This document shows positions 1 through 8,314 of a DNA stretch of 64,000 bases, one piece after another. Under the pieces are notes generated by a model, which worked only from the letters and a program-made list of their open reading frames with translations, was not told the DNA's origin and made no database searches. Where the stretch lies: assembly GCF_037154075.1 (NCBI RefSeq), contig NZ_JBANRJ010000001.1:862001-926000 (forward strand). The letters run 5' to 3'. The stretch comes from Sphingobium aromaticiconvertens (lineage in GTDB: Bacteria > Pseudomonadota > Alphaproteobacteria > Sphingomonadales > Sphingomonadaceae). Each line of letters starts with the position of its first letter. Position 1 is the first letter of the stretch. A program made the position numbers and the translations under genes.

Positions 1-213
1 CAGCACCTTGGCGAATTGTTCGGACACGGCATCGGACTGTTGCTTGCTGTAGTGCTGCCAGTAAAGCCAGGCGCCGAACAGCGCGAGGCCAACAATCACC
101 GCGCCAAAGACCCAGCGGCCATAGCGCTCCCAGAAGGTCGCAAGCTGGTCCTGACGGACAGCGTCATCGACTTCGCGCATGAAGGCTTCGCTATTTTGCG
201 GCGTCAGGGCCAC
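1..213 (-). CDS. YfgM-like TPR/membrane-anchored protein, N-terminal part (cut by window edge)
   Basis: Only the first 71 codons are inside the window; the gene continues to the left. The start is a GTG preceded by GGAG at about 7 nt. The protein begins with a short cytoplasmic segment containing VDDAVRQDQLATFWERYG. One membrane segment follows (about residues 35-55), then a basic/polar stretch. This layout is typical of the YfgM / DUF2133-like family: a cytoplasmic N-terminus, a single membrane anchor and TPR repeats that lie outside the visible part. Members work as ancillary periplasmic chaperone-like partners of the Sec translocon. That role is taken from the family; nothing seen here tests it. 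Confidence 0.7.
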   Translation of the reverse strand, partial: MALTPQNSEAFMREVDDAVRQDQLATFWERYGRWVFGAVIVGLALFGAWLYWQHYSKQQSDAVSEQFAKVL

Positions 214-280
214 GACATTCTCCAGACACAATCAGGGCAATCAGGCGCGACCATTAGGGCGCGCGGGGGCCATAGGCAAA

Positions 281-1153
281 TCACTTTTTGGGGCGATAAA
301 CCTGATCTTCGGTCGGGAACTGCCGTGTCCTGACTTCGGCGGCGTAGCGTTCCGCCGCTCCTTCGATGGTTTCGCCGATCGCTTCATAGCGTTTGACGAA
401 GCGCGGAACCCGGTCGAACATGCCCAGCATATCTTCCGTCACCAGCACCTGTCCGTCGCAATGGGCCGACGCGCCAATGCCGATCACGGGGATGTCCAGA
501 CTGTCGGTAATCGCTACCGCCAGCTCCTCCATCACGCCTTCCAGCACCACGGCGAAGGCACCCGCCTGCGCGACGGCGCGGGCGTCCGCCATGATCCGGG
601 CATGTTCTTCCTGGCTCTTGCCGCGCGCGCCATAGCCGCCCAGCGCGTTTACGGCCTGCGGGGTCAGCCCGACATGGGCCATTACCGGAATGCCGCGTTT
701 GCTGAGGAAAGAGATGGTTTCGGCCATCGCCTCGCCCCCCTCCAGCTTTACCGCCGCGCAGCCGGTTTCGGCCAGAATCCGGCTGGCGCTGGCAAAGGCT
801 GCCTGCGGCGATGCCTCGTAACAGCCGAATGGCATGTCGACCAAAACGACGCTGTGATAGCTGCCCCGCACGACCGCCGCGCCATGCGCGCACATCATGT
901 CCAGCGTCACCGCCAGCGTGGAGGGCAAGCCATAGATCACTTGTCCCAGCGAATCGCCGACCAGCAACATGTCGCAATGCGGGTCCAGCAATTGCGCCTG
1001 CCGCGCGGTATAGGCGGTCAGCATCACCAGCGGTTCCGCCGTCTTCCCCTCGAACTTGCGGCGCTGGATCGCGGGCACGGTCAGCCGCTTCATCGGAGCA
1101 GGGGTGGGATTGGCGCGGCTGGTCGCGGTGTCGATGGTGAAGGTCGTGGACAT
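281..1153 (-). CDS. panB: 3-methyl-2-oxobutanoate hydroxymethyltransferase
   Basis: Cytoplasmic enzyme of pantothenate/CoA synthesis. It transfers a hydroxymethyl group from 5,10-methylene-tetrahydrofolate to 3-methyl-2-oxobutanoate, giving ketopantoate. The protein is 290 aa, somewhat longer than the usual ~265 because of an N-terminal extension. It carries the family signatures VMLTAYTARQAQLLD, LLVGDSLGQVIYG and GIPVMAHVGLTPQ, and the C-terminal GIGASAHCDGQVLV block. The frame is open further upstream, but MSTTF is the better start: a purine-rich AAGGGGG lies upstream and panB homologues do not have the extra 32 residues. The gene stands alone; panC is not next to it. Confidence 0.95.
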   Translation of the reverse strand: MSTTFTIDTATSRANPTPAPMKRLTVPAIQRRKFEGKTAEPLVMLTAYTARQAQLLDPHCDMLLVGDSLGQVIYGLPSTLAVTLDMMCAHGAAVVRGSYHSVVLVDMPFGCYEASPQAAFASASRILAETGCAAVKLEGGEAMAETISFLSKRGIPVMAHVGLTPQAVNALGGYGARGKSQEEHARIMADARAVAQAGAFAVVLEGVMEELAVAITDSLDIPVIGIGASAHCDGQVLVTEDMLGMFDRVPRFVKRYEAIGETIEGAAERYAAEVRTRQFPTEDQVYRPKK

Positions 1154-1278
1154 GGGATGGATGACTAGCCCCCTTGGAGGAAGGTCGCAACAACGCAGCC
1201 GCATAGCGTTCCGTCGACACCAGTCTTCACGCTCTATAAGCCTGAACATCCCGGCACGGACGAGAGGCCCATTATCCG

Positions 1279-1953
1279 ATGAACTTCATGCAATGGCTGA
1301 ACTCGCTCGACGAATTGCTGTTCGAGGTCATTAGCTGGATCGTCTTTTTCCCGGTGACGCTCTGGAAGGCCTTGCGCCACCCGCTGGCGATCATGGAGGC
1401 TACCGAAGCCGAACTGCAAAAGCCTGATGATGAACAATTCACCCGCGTCCTCAGCCCGCCGCTGTTCCTGGTGATCGCACTTCTGATCTCGCATGCTTTG
1501 GAACTGGCGGTCGTCGGTGACAATCCGATCGTCGGCGATCATCATGGTCTGGCGGGACTGGTCAACGACAACGGCTCGCTGTTGCTGCTGCGCCTGATCG
1601 TCTTCAGCGTCTTTCCCATCATCTTCGCGACCCGGCTGGTACGCGCCCGGCATGACCCCCTGGATCGCGCAACCCTTAAGGCGCCCTTCTACGCCCAATG
1701 CTTCCTTGTCGCGCCATTCTCGCTTGCCCTCAGCATCGGTTCGGTGTTCATGCGTGACTATGGCGTCCCGCTGGCGCCTCTTGTCGGACTGGCGCTGATC
1801 CTGGGCGCCTTGATCAGCTATGGGCTGGTGCAGTCGCTATGGTTTGCGCGAAAACTCGACCGGCGGCTGTTCGTTGGCTTTGGCCAGGCCAGCATCGCCA
1901 TGGTCGAATCCCTCGCTGTCCATATTCCACTTCTGTATCTGTTCGCGCTCTGA
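1279..1953 (+). CDS. Hypothetical integral membrane protein
   Basis: 224 aa and not assigned to a family with confidence. Four to five hydrophobic segments are visible: around residues 15-30 (ISWIVFFPVTLW), 60-75, 100-120, 135-155 and 165-190, with a final one at the C-terminus. A charged linker after the first segment (EATEAELQKPDDEQF) probably lies in the cytoplasm. The spacing resembles Yip1/YIP-like or permease-like small membrane proteins, but no diagnostic motif was found. The start codon lies 126 bp from the divergent panB start, so the two genes share a short promoter region. Confidence 0.75.
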   Translation: MNFMQWLNSLDELLFEVISWIVFFPVTLWKALRHPLAIMEATEAELQKPDDEQFTRVLSPPLFLVIALLISHALELAVVGDNPIVGDHHGLAGLVNDNGSLLLLRLIVFSVFPIIFATRLVRARHDPLDRATLKAPFYAQCFLVAPFSLALSIGSVFMRDYGVPLAPLVGLALILGALISYGLVQSLWFARKLDRRLFVGFGQASIAMVESLAVHIPLLYLFAL

Positions 1954-2024
1954 CGCGGTTACTATGGGAGTTCTGTCGTCCCCCGTATATGAGTCGGGAC
2001 CACACCAACAGGGGAGTGCCCGTC

Positions 2025-2804
2025 ATGCGCCGTTTCCGTTCCGCGCTCATTCTTTTCGCCGCGGCATCGAGCATGATCGGGGTTGCACAGGCGCAGACCC
2101 CGCCCGCCCTCAGCGATCTGGAAGGCGCACGCGCGCCGGGCGGCGAAACCCAGATGCAGGCGCGTGGCTATGTCTATGTCCGGGGAACAACGGGCGACGA
2201 TCGCAAATGGGGCTATTGGTGGAACGCCGTGCAGCATCAATGCGTGTCGGTGGCGACGATGGAGGGGCGCTTCGCCTCGATCGTCACGACGCCGGCGCCC
2301 GATTGCGGCAAAGCGGCGGCGCGGCCCGCGGCAGTGGATGGGCGCTACGAGGAGGGGCGGGGCACTCCGCAAGCCTATGGCGGCGCGATCGACCTTGGCC
2401 TCGTCTGCTTCGGCGATGGGCGTCGTCCCCAACTGGCGACCCGCTATGGCTGGACCTGGAATGAGCGGCGTGATCGCTACGACTATGGCAACCGGACGGA
2501 GCTGGCGACGGAGGATTTCGACGCTTCGGTGATGATCCAGATATGGGATGGGGGTGGCCGCATCCGCCTGCCGCGCAAGCTGATCCCGCCGATCCATTCG
2601 CGCGGGTCCGAAGGCTGGTGGGATCTTCAGGACGTTGCGTCCGGGCCGGACCGGATTACCGCCACCTACCGGCTCAACGGTCTCAACAAGCCCCGCGTAC
2701 AGATTGACAGGCGCAGTGGCCGGGTGACGATCCAGGGGATGTCGGACTATGGTTTTCGCGGTACGTGCGACCTGATCGACGGGCAGGATCACCGCCGCTT
2801 CTAG
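2025..2804 (+). CDS. Secreted hypothetical protein
   Basis: 259 aa with a clear Sec signal peptide (MRRFRSALILFAAASSMIG, cleavage after AQAQ near residue 24). The start is fixed by AGGGGAG about 8 nt upstream of the ATG. The mature part is rich in Trp, Tyr and Gly, with two Cys-bearing patches (HQCVSVATMEG and APDCGKAAA) and a last Cys in RGTCDLIDG. It looks like a periplasmic beta-rich protein of unknown function. Stretches such as RKWGYWWNAVQHQCVSV are common in conserved sphingomonad hypothetical proteins. No catalytic motif is recognisable and there is no operon partner. Confidence 0.8.
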   Translation: MRRFRSALILFAAASSMIGVAQAQTPPALSDLEGARAPGGETQMQARGYVYVRGTTGDDRKWGYWWNAVQHQCVSVATMEGRFASIVTTPAPDCGKAAARPAAVDGRYEEGRGTPQAYGGAIDLGLVCFGDGRRPQLATRYGWTWNERRDRYDYGNRTELATEDFDASVMIQIWDGGGRIRLPRKLIPPIHSRGSEGWWDLQDVASGPDRITATYRLNGLNKPRVQIDRRSGRVTIQGMSDYGFRGTCDLIDGQDHRRF

Positions 2805-2824
2805 AATATGTTCTCAGGCGGAGC

Positions 2825-3346
2825 CTATAGAGTCCGCTCCGGCACCGCCTGCGAATCCTCGATGATGGCATGGATTTCTGCAACGGCCTCCCAGGGGAAG
2901 ACGAACCAGTCCTTGGTAATGTCCCGGTCGATCTGCCGCGCGCTGAAATCCACCCGCTCGACCGACCGGATATTGTCGATCAACATGGCGAAGCGGATAT
3001 TCCCCTCGTCCGCCCCATCCTGCAACAGCGCCTGCCGCAGCGCCTGTATGGTGCGGCCCGTGTCGTTGATGTCGTCGATGAACAGCAATTTCTCGCCCGC
3101 CGCACTCCGCTGCGCCAGTTTCACCAGCAGGTCGTCGGAGAAATCCGGCACTTTGGTCGAATAATCGACCGACAGCATCGGGCAGCCTGTCGCGTGGCTC
3201 AGGAAAGTGCCGGGGACCAGGCCGCCACGACCAATGCCGATGATGAAGTCGGGCTTGAAGGGCGACGCGCGCAGCGCCTTCGCCAGCGTCATCACATCGG
3301 CCACGAAATCGTCGAAGGAGACATAGGTCAGGGTCGGCTGTGTCAC
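2825..3346 (-). CDS. Phosphoribosyltransferase (xanthine/guanine type)
   Basis: 173 aa. It contains the PRPP-binding loop LLFIDDINDTGRTI (around residue 90) and the upstream substrate-side motif IIGIGRGGLVPG, typical of purine phosphoribosyltransferases related to Gpt. The likely reaction is xanthine or guanine plus PRPP to the nucleotide. It is the last gene of the purine operon, 14 bp after the transporter gene. That fits salvage of the xanthine and hypoxanthine made by the two upstream deaminases. The start is a GTG with only a weak ribosome site; the open frame runs further upstream, but into the transporter gene. Exact base specificity cannot be read from the sequence. Confidence 0.85.
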   Translation of the reverse strand: MTQPTLTYVSFDDFVADVMTLAKALRASPFKPDFIIGIGRGGLVPGTFLSHATGCPMLSVDYSTKVPDFSDDLLVKLAQRSAAGEKLLFIDDINDTGRTIQALRQALLQDGADEGNIRFAMLIDNIRSVERVDFSARQIDRDITKDWFVFPWEAVAEIHAIIEDSQAVPERTL

Positions 3347-3360
3347 AGGCGAATCGTCCG

Positions 3361-4380
3361 TTATCGGGCAGGAGGGGATGCTATAGCCGGGACGATCCCG
3401 GAATCGGAAATCGCATCCCGCTCCGCCTGCGCGGCATAGTGGCGCGCCAGCAGGGCGCAGGCCATCAACTGGATCTGGTGGAACAGCATCAACGGCAGGA
3501 TGATCGGCCCGACCATGGCGGCGGGGAACAACACGCCCGCCATCGGCACGCCCGACGCCAGGCTCTTTTTCGATCCACAAAATTGCAGGACGATCCGGTC
3601 CTCGCGCGAAAAGCCCAGCGTCCGCCCCAGCGCCCAGCTAAAAATCAACACCGCCGTCAGCATCGCAACGCACAGCCCCGCGATCAGCAGCAGTTCGTCC
3701 CACGACATACGCTGCCACAGTCCTTCGACGACGGCCGCGCTGAAGGCGGTATAGACGACCAGCAGGATCGACGTGCGATCAACCTTCGCCAGCAGCCCCT
3801 TATGCCGTCCGATAAAGCCGCCGATCAACGGGCGTAGCAGGTGCCCGGCCACGAACGGCAGCAGCAGTTGCAGGAAGATGCCCTCCACCGCACTCATCGA
3901 TAGCCCGCCCCCCGGCGCGGTCGTATGCATCAATAATGTGACCAGCAGGGGCGTCAGGAAAATACCCAGCAGGTTGGAGAAGGAGGCGCTGACTACCGCC
4001 GCCGCGACATTGCCCCGCGCGATCGCGGTGAAGGCGATGGACGACTGAACGGTCGATGGCAGCAGGGTGAGGAACAGCAGCCCCGCGCCGACCATCGGCG
4101 GGATGGTCGGCACGGCGGCCACGCCCCAGCCGATCAGCGGAAAGAGCAGGAAGGTCATTCCCAGCGTCGCCAGATGCAACTTCCAGGCGCGCGCCCCGTC
4201 CCAGATCGCTTGGCGCGACAGCTTGGCGCCATGCAGGAAGAATAGCAGCACGATCCCCGCGTCGGCGGCGATAGTGGCGACGCTGGCCCATTGTCCCCGC
4301 GCGGGCAGGAAGGATGCCAACAGCACCGTGGCGATCAGGATCATCAGAAAGGGGTCGAGAAACTGCCTGATCCGGTTCAT
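3361..4380 (-). CDS. Bile acid:sodium symporter-like (SBF-like) transporter
   Basis: 339 aa inner-membrane protein with about ten hydrophobic helices. It matches the SBF-like (PF13593) branch: RQFLDPFLMILIATVLLASFLP at the N-terminus, AGIVLLFFLHGAKLS, LLFLTLLPSTVQSSIAFTAIARGN in the core and FCGSKKSLASGVPMAG in the C-terminal half. The start overlaps the stop of the adenine deaminase gene by 4 bp, and the phosphoribosyltransferase follows 14 bp later. It therefore sits inside a purine salvage operon. The substrate is unknown. Because the purine permease at the head of the operon is broken, this protein may now be the operon's only transporter (inference). Confidence 0.85.
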   Translation of the reverse strand: MNRIRQFLDPFLMILIATVLLASFLPARGQWASVATIAADAGIVLLFFLHGAKLSRQAIWDGARAWKLHLATLGMTFLLFPLIGWGVAAVPTIPPMVGAGLLFLTLLPSTVQSSIAFTAIARGNVAAAVVSASFSNLLGIFLTPLLVTLLMHTTAPGGGLSMSAVEGIFLQLLLPFVAGHLLRPLIGGFIGRHKGLLAKVDRTSILLVVYTAFSAAVVEGLWQRMSWDELLLIAGLCVAMLTAVLIFSWALGRTLGFSREDRIVLQFCGSKKSLASGVPMAGVLFPAAMVGPIILPLMLFHQIQLMACALLARHYAAQAERDAISDSGIVPAIASPPAR

Positions 4381-5408
4381 GCGGAGACGTCTCCGTTCAG
4401 CCGCGCGACGGTGGCGTCCAGTTCAGCCAGATGCGCGGCAATCGTCTCATCCGGCAGAAAAGCGCCCAGAAAACTGTTCCGTGCCAGCGTCACGAAATCC
4501 GCTTGGGTCAATTGCCCCGACGCGGCCAGCGCGCGGTAATTGTCGTTTACATAGCCGCCGAAATAAGCCGGATCGTCGGAATTGACGGTCGCACGCAATC
4601 CCGCATCCAGCATCCGCCGCATCGGATGCGCGTCCATGCTTTCGACCACGCAGAGTTTGAGGTTGGAGAGCGGGCAGACGGTCAGCGTCATCGCCTCGCG
4701 CGCCAGCCGCGCGGTCAGCACCGGGTCTTCCAGCGCGCGATTGCCATGGTCCAGCCGGTCGATCGCCAGCAGGTCCAGCGCCTGCCAGACATAATCGGGC
4801 GGCCCTTCCTCACCCGCATGAGCGACGCGCTTCAGGCCAAGATCGGCGGCTGCGGCAAAGACCCGTGCGAATTTTTCCGGCGGATGTCCGACCTCCGAGG
4901 AATCGAGGCCGATCCCGGCGATCCGGTTGAGCCAGGGTTTTGCCGCCTCCAGCGTTGCGAAGGCTGCTGCTTCATCCAGATGGCGCAGGATGCAAAGGAT
5001 CAACCGAGAGGTGATGCCGAACCGCTCGCGCGCGGCCTCCAGACCCGAATGCAGTCCTTCGATCACTACGCCAAAATCGATGCCCCGGTCGGTATGCGTC
5101 TGTGGATCAAAGAAAATCTCGGCATGGCGCACACTATCCGCTGCTGCCCGCTCGGCATAAGCGAAGGCCAGATCATGGAAATCCTGCCGTGTCCGCAGCA
5201 CGTCCGCGCCCTGATAATAGATGTCCAGAAAATCCTGTAGCCGCGTGAAGTTGTAGGCGGCGCGAATCTCCTCGACGCTGGCGTAGGACAGGGCGATGCC
5301 GTTGCGCTGGGCCAGCGCGAACATCAGTTCGGGTTCCAGCGACCCTTCAATGTGCAAATGCAGCTCGGCTTTGGGCAAAGCGGCGGCGAAATCGGCAAGG
5401 GTCGTCAT
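4377..5408 (-). CDS. Adenine deaminase of the adenosine-deaminase family (Aah1-like)
   Basis: 343 aa metal-dependent hydrolase. Visible: the N-terminal metal site PKAELHLHIEGSLEPE, the His in KRVAHAGEEGP, the catalytic region DRLDHGNRALED, and the C-terminal NSDDPAYFGGY. The phrase GIGLDSSEVGHPPEKF is typical of the adenine deaminase subgroup rather than true adenosine deaminases, so adenine to hypoxanthine plus ammonia (EC 3.5.4.2) is the more likely reaction. It is joined by 4-bp ATGA overlaps both to guanine deaminase upstream and to the transporter downstream, which indicates translational coupling. Confidence 0.88.
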   Translation of the reverse strand: MTTLADFAAALPKAELHLHIEGSLEPELMFALAQRNGIALSYASVEEIRAAYNFTRLQDFLDIYYQGADVLRTRQDFHDLAFAYAERAAADSVRHAEIFFDPQTHTDRGIDFGVVIEGLHSGLEAARERFGITSRLILCILRHLDEAAAFATLEAAKPWLNRIAGIGLDSSEVGHPPEKFARVFAAAADLGLKRVAHAGEEGPPDYVWQALDLLAIDRLDHGNRALEDPVLTARLAREAMTLTVCPLSNLKLCVVESMDAHPMRRMLDAGLRATVNSDDPAYFGGYVNDNYRALAASGQLTQADFVTLARNSFLGAFLPDETIAAHLAELDATVARLNGDVSA

Positions 5409-6736
5409 CCTGTCTCCTGCCCGATGGACGAATGGGAACGCCGGTGGGCCAACGTCCCGGCAATATAGGTTCGCGCGACGGCGCGGTCATCGCCCAGTAT
5501 CTGCAAGGTGAACAGGCGCTCCGCAAGGCTGGCGCCCGCCGTCCGGCGCGCGAGCAGCGGCGTTGCCTGTTCATCCAGCACGATGAAATCCGCCTCCTGC
5601 CCCTCGGCCAGCGACCCGACCCGGTCGCCAATCCCCAGCAGTCGCGCGCCGCCTGTGGTCGCCAGATGCAAGGCGCGGAACGGGTCCAGGCTATGGCCGC
5701 GCATCTGGCAGGCCGCATAGGCCGCGCCCATCGTATGGAGCAGCGAAAAGCTGGTGCCCGCGCCAACATCGGTGCCCAGACCCAGTTTCAGGCCCGCCGC
5801 TTCGGCCTGCGCCATGTCGAAACAGCCTGACCCCAGAAAGAAGTTGGAGGTGGGGCAGATGGCGACGCCCGCACCTGCCTGCGTCATCCGCGCCATGGCC
5901 CGATCGCCCAGATATATGCCATGGGCAAAGACCGATCGCGATCCGACCAGCCCGAACCGGTCATAAACATCGAGATAGTCGCGCGCGTCGGTGAAGCGCG
6001 CGGCAACGGCGGCGCACTCGCCCCGGTTCTCGGCCAGATGCGTCTGCATCAATATGTCGGGATGGGCCGCCAAGATCGCGCCCGCATCCGCCAGTTGCGC
6101 GTCGGAAGAGGTCAGCGCAAAGCGCGGGGTCACGGCATAGCCCAGCCGCCCGCGTCCGCGCCAGCGGGCAATCAGCGCTTCCGTCTCGGCTCGCCCGCTG
6201 GCAAGGCTGTCGCGCAGGAAATCCGGTCCCCGGTCCATCAATATCTTGCCGGAAATGACCCGCATGTTGCGCGCCAGCGCGGCCTCGAACAGGGCATCGA
6301 CCGACCCCTCACGCACGGTCGCGAACACCAGCGCGGATGTCGTGCCGTTGCGGAGTAACTCATCGAGGAAGAAGGCCGCCACGCTATCGGCATGGGCGCG
6401 GTCGGCAAAGGCTGCCTCCGCCGGGAAGATATGGCGGTCGAGCCATTCGAGCAGTTGCGCGCCATGCGCCGCGATCCGGTCGGTCTGCGGATAATGGACG
6501 TGCGTGTCGATGAAGCCCGGCACGATCAGGCCACGCAGCGGTTCGATCGGCGCATTGACAAAATGTGGGGCAAAACGCGGGGCGAGGTCAGCAAAGGCGC
6601 CGCGCGCCAGCACCAGCCCGTCTTCGACCACCAGCAGCCCGTCAGGCTGGTGGATGACCGCCGCGTCACCCGCACCGGCGGGGTCATGGGACACCGATAA
6701 TATCTCGCCGCGATAGGCCCGCATCGGGTCAGCCAC
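5405..6736 (-). CDS. guaD: Guanine deaminase
   Basis: 443 aa amidohydrolase-superfamily enzyme that hydrolyses guanine to xanthine and ammonia. The zinc-binding HxH lies in GFIDTHVHYPQTDRIAAHG. Further ligand regions are MQTHLAENRGE, VFAHGIYLGD and LGTDVGAGTSFSLLHTM; the last two and CPTSNFFLGSG are strongly GuaD-like. The annotated start is a GTG at 6736; an ATG at 6724 (MRAYRGE) is an equally plausible start. The 5' end overlaps the stop of a truncated permease gene, and the 3' end overlaps the adenine deaminase start by 4 bp. Confidence 0.93.
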   Translation of the reverse strand: MADPMRAYRGEILSVSHDPAGAGDAAVIHQPDGLLVVEDGLVLARGAFADLAPRFAPHFVNAPIEPLRGLIVPGFIDTHVHYPQTDRIAAHGAQLLEWLDRHIFPAEAAFADRAHADSVAAFFLDELLRNGTTSALVFATVREGSVDALFEAALARNMRVISGKILMDRGPDFLRDSLASGRAETEALIARWRGRGRLGYAVTPRFALTSSDAQLADAGAILAAHPDILMQTHLAENRGECAAVAARFTDARDYLDVYDRFGLVGSRSVFAHGIYLGDRAMARMTQAGAGVAICPTSNFFLGSGCFDMAQAEAAGLKLGLGTDVGAGTSFSLLHTMGAAYAACQMRGHSLDPFRALHLATTGGARLLGIGDRVGSLAEGQEADFIVLDEQATPLLARRTAGASLAERLFTLQILGDDRAVARTYIAGTLAHRRSHSSIGQETG

Positions 6737-6905
6737 CCGCCATTCCGGTTTCGCCTGGAATCGCAGGATTGACCAGGACGATATAAGCCATCGTCAGGAA
6801 GGTGTTCGTCCCGGCGAGCGCCTCCTTCCGTACCGTGGTGCCGCGCGCGGATAGTCCGAACAGACGTTCTGTCAGGCCCGGTGCGGCTGACGGATTGTCG
6901 CTCAT
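6729..6905 (-). pseudogene. N-terminal remnant of an NCS2 purine permease
   Basis: The frame opens with MSDNPSAAPGLTERLFGLSA, followed by RGTTVRKEALAGTNTFLTMAYIVLVNPAI. That is the characteristic N-terminus of AzgA/PbuG-type guanine-hypoxanthine permeases, which are normally about 430-460 aa. After roughly 49 recognisable residues the frame runs through an unrelated PGETGMAGG and stops inside the start of guaD. All remaining transmembrane helices are missing. The fragment leads the purine deaminase operon, where a purine importer would be expected. I read it as the scar of an internal deletion; the piece cannot transport anything itself. Confidence 0.85.
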
Positions 6906-7085
6906 GCTGGAGGCCCTTGCGGGCTTTGGAGGCAGGGCGTCATGAGGTTTCCCTTGATCCGTTCGTCGCCCAGTTTTCGGGTTTTGGCAGGCGGATGGCA
7001 ATGCTCATTTCCTGCGCGGATGGCGAGTGGCGTCACAGATGGCATCGAGTGGAACCAGCGGCCCGATCCCACCCGATGGAGCGAG

Positions 7086-8303
7086 CTATTCCCCGAAGCC
7101 GCGCGGGGCTGGGTCAGCGACGGAGAAGGCACCGGCGCCGACTTCGGACACTTCCAGCGCGCGCTCGGCAACGCCATTGCGGTCGAAGCGGAAGGCGCCG
7201 TCTATCCCGGAAAAGCCGCCATTGTCACGCAGGCGTGCGGTAGGAAAGGCCGTGCCCGGCTTCCAGTCGCGGGCAATGCGGACCGTCAGCAGCACCGCGT
7301 CATAGCCGAGCGATGAGAGGCGGAAGGGGGCATTGCCGTAGCGCGTGCGATATTTGGTGGCGAGTTGCCGGTACAGCCCGTCCGAGACGCTGGCGAACCA
7401 GGCCCCGCGCATGGCCGGACTGGCCGCCAATGCGCTTTCGGTATTCCACAATTCGGTACCCAGCAGCCGCGCACTTGCGCCGCCATTCTTGCGAACGATG
7501 GGGGCGACCTGAATGGCCACCCGTCCGCTGTCGGCGATCAGCAGCGCGTCATAGCTCGATGATCCTTGAAGCTTCTTGACCGCCGCCGTTATCGACGCGG
7601 GCGTGCGGTCAAAGGTCTGCATGGAGACGACCGTGCCACCGGCCTGCTCGACCGCGCGCAACAGCGCCGTGCCCGACCGCTCGCCATAGGTTCCGCGCGG
7701 CACCAGCGCGCCGAAGCGGGACAGGCCCTTGCCGCGCGCAAAGGTGACGACGCGCTCGATCGACTGGTTGGGGTTGTATCCCATCAGGTAGACGCCGTTG
7801 CCGGCGACGCTGACATCGTTGGAAAAGCTGATGACCGGTACGCTGGCGCGGGCGGCGATCGGCCCGACGGCGCGGGCGTCGTCCGCCAGCAATGGTCCCA
7901 GAATCAATTTGTTGCCGTCCGCCAGTGCGCGCGACGCGGCGGCGGCGGCGCCCAGATTGGTGTCATAGGTGGTGATGCGAACCTTGTCCGCCTTCGTATC
8001 CAGCAGCGCCAATGTCGTGGCGTTGGCGATCGACTGGCCGACCCCGGCATTGGGACCGGACATCGGTACCAGCAGGGCGACACGGTTGCGCGCGGTATCG
8101 GTGGGCAGGCCGGGGCCAATGTCCGGCCCGGTCGGCTGGGCGGGACCGCTGGGCGTGGTCGGCCCCGTCCCCTTGGGCACGATCGATTGACAGGCAGCGA
8201 CCAGCAGGGCGCTGGCGGCGAAGGCGATCCGCGCGGCTCGTTTTGCTGTTAGAAACGGGCCGACGAACATGGCCGCTTGCCGTGGGGTATCCGTCTCTGT
8301 CAT
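7086..8303 (-). CDS. Penicillin-binding-protein activator, LpoA-like lipoprotein
   Basis: 405 aa. A lipoprotein signal ends in ALLVAAC (Cys near residue 38), followed by a Pro/Gly/Thr-rich linker. The rest is a periplasmic-binding-protein fold like the C-terminal domain of LpoA (NRVALLVPMSGPNAGVGQSIANA, LILGPLLADDARAVGP, PVISFSNDVSVAGNGVYLMGY). LpoA activates PBP1a from the outer membrane; sphingomonad relatives lack the TPR half, as here. The start at 8303 has AAGGAC about 6 nt upstream. An internal ATG at 8270 would leave a more usual signal length. It diverges from rsmI with only 11 bp between start codons, a common arrangement for this gene pair. Confidence 0.82.
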   Translation of the reverse strand: MTETDTPRQAAMFVGPFLTAKRAARIAFAASALLVAACQSIVPKGTGPTTPSGPAQPTGPDIGPGLPTDTARNRVALLVPMSGPNAGVGQSIANATTLALLDTKADKVRITTYDTNLGAAAAASRALADGNKLILGPLLADDARAVGPIAARASVPVISFSNDVSVAGNGVYLMGYNPNQSIERVVTFARGKGLSRFGALVPRGTYGERSGTALLRAVEQAGGTVVSMQTFDRTPASITAAVKKLQGSSSYDALLIADSGRVAIQVAPIVRKNGGASARLLGTELWNTESALAASPAMRGAWFASVSDGLYRQLATKYRTRYGNAPFRLSSLGYDAVLLTVRIARDWKPGTAFPTARLRDNGGFSGIDGAFRFDRNGVAERALEVSEVGAGAFSVADPAPRGFGE

Positions 8304-8314
8304 CTGGCGTCCTT

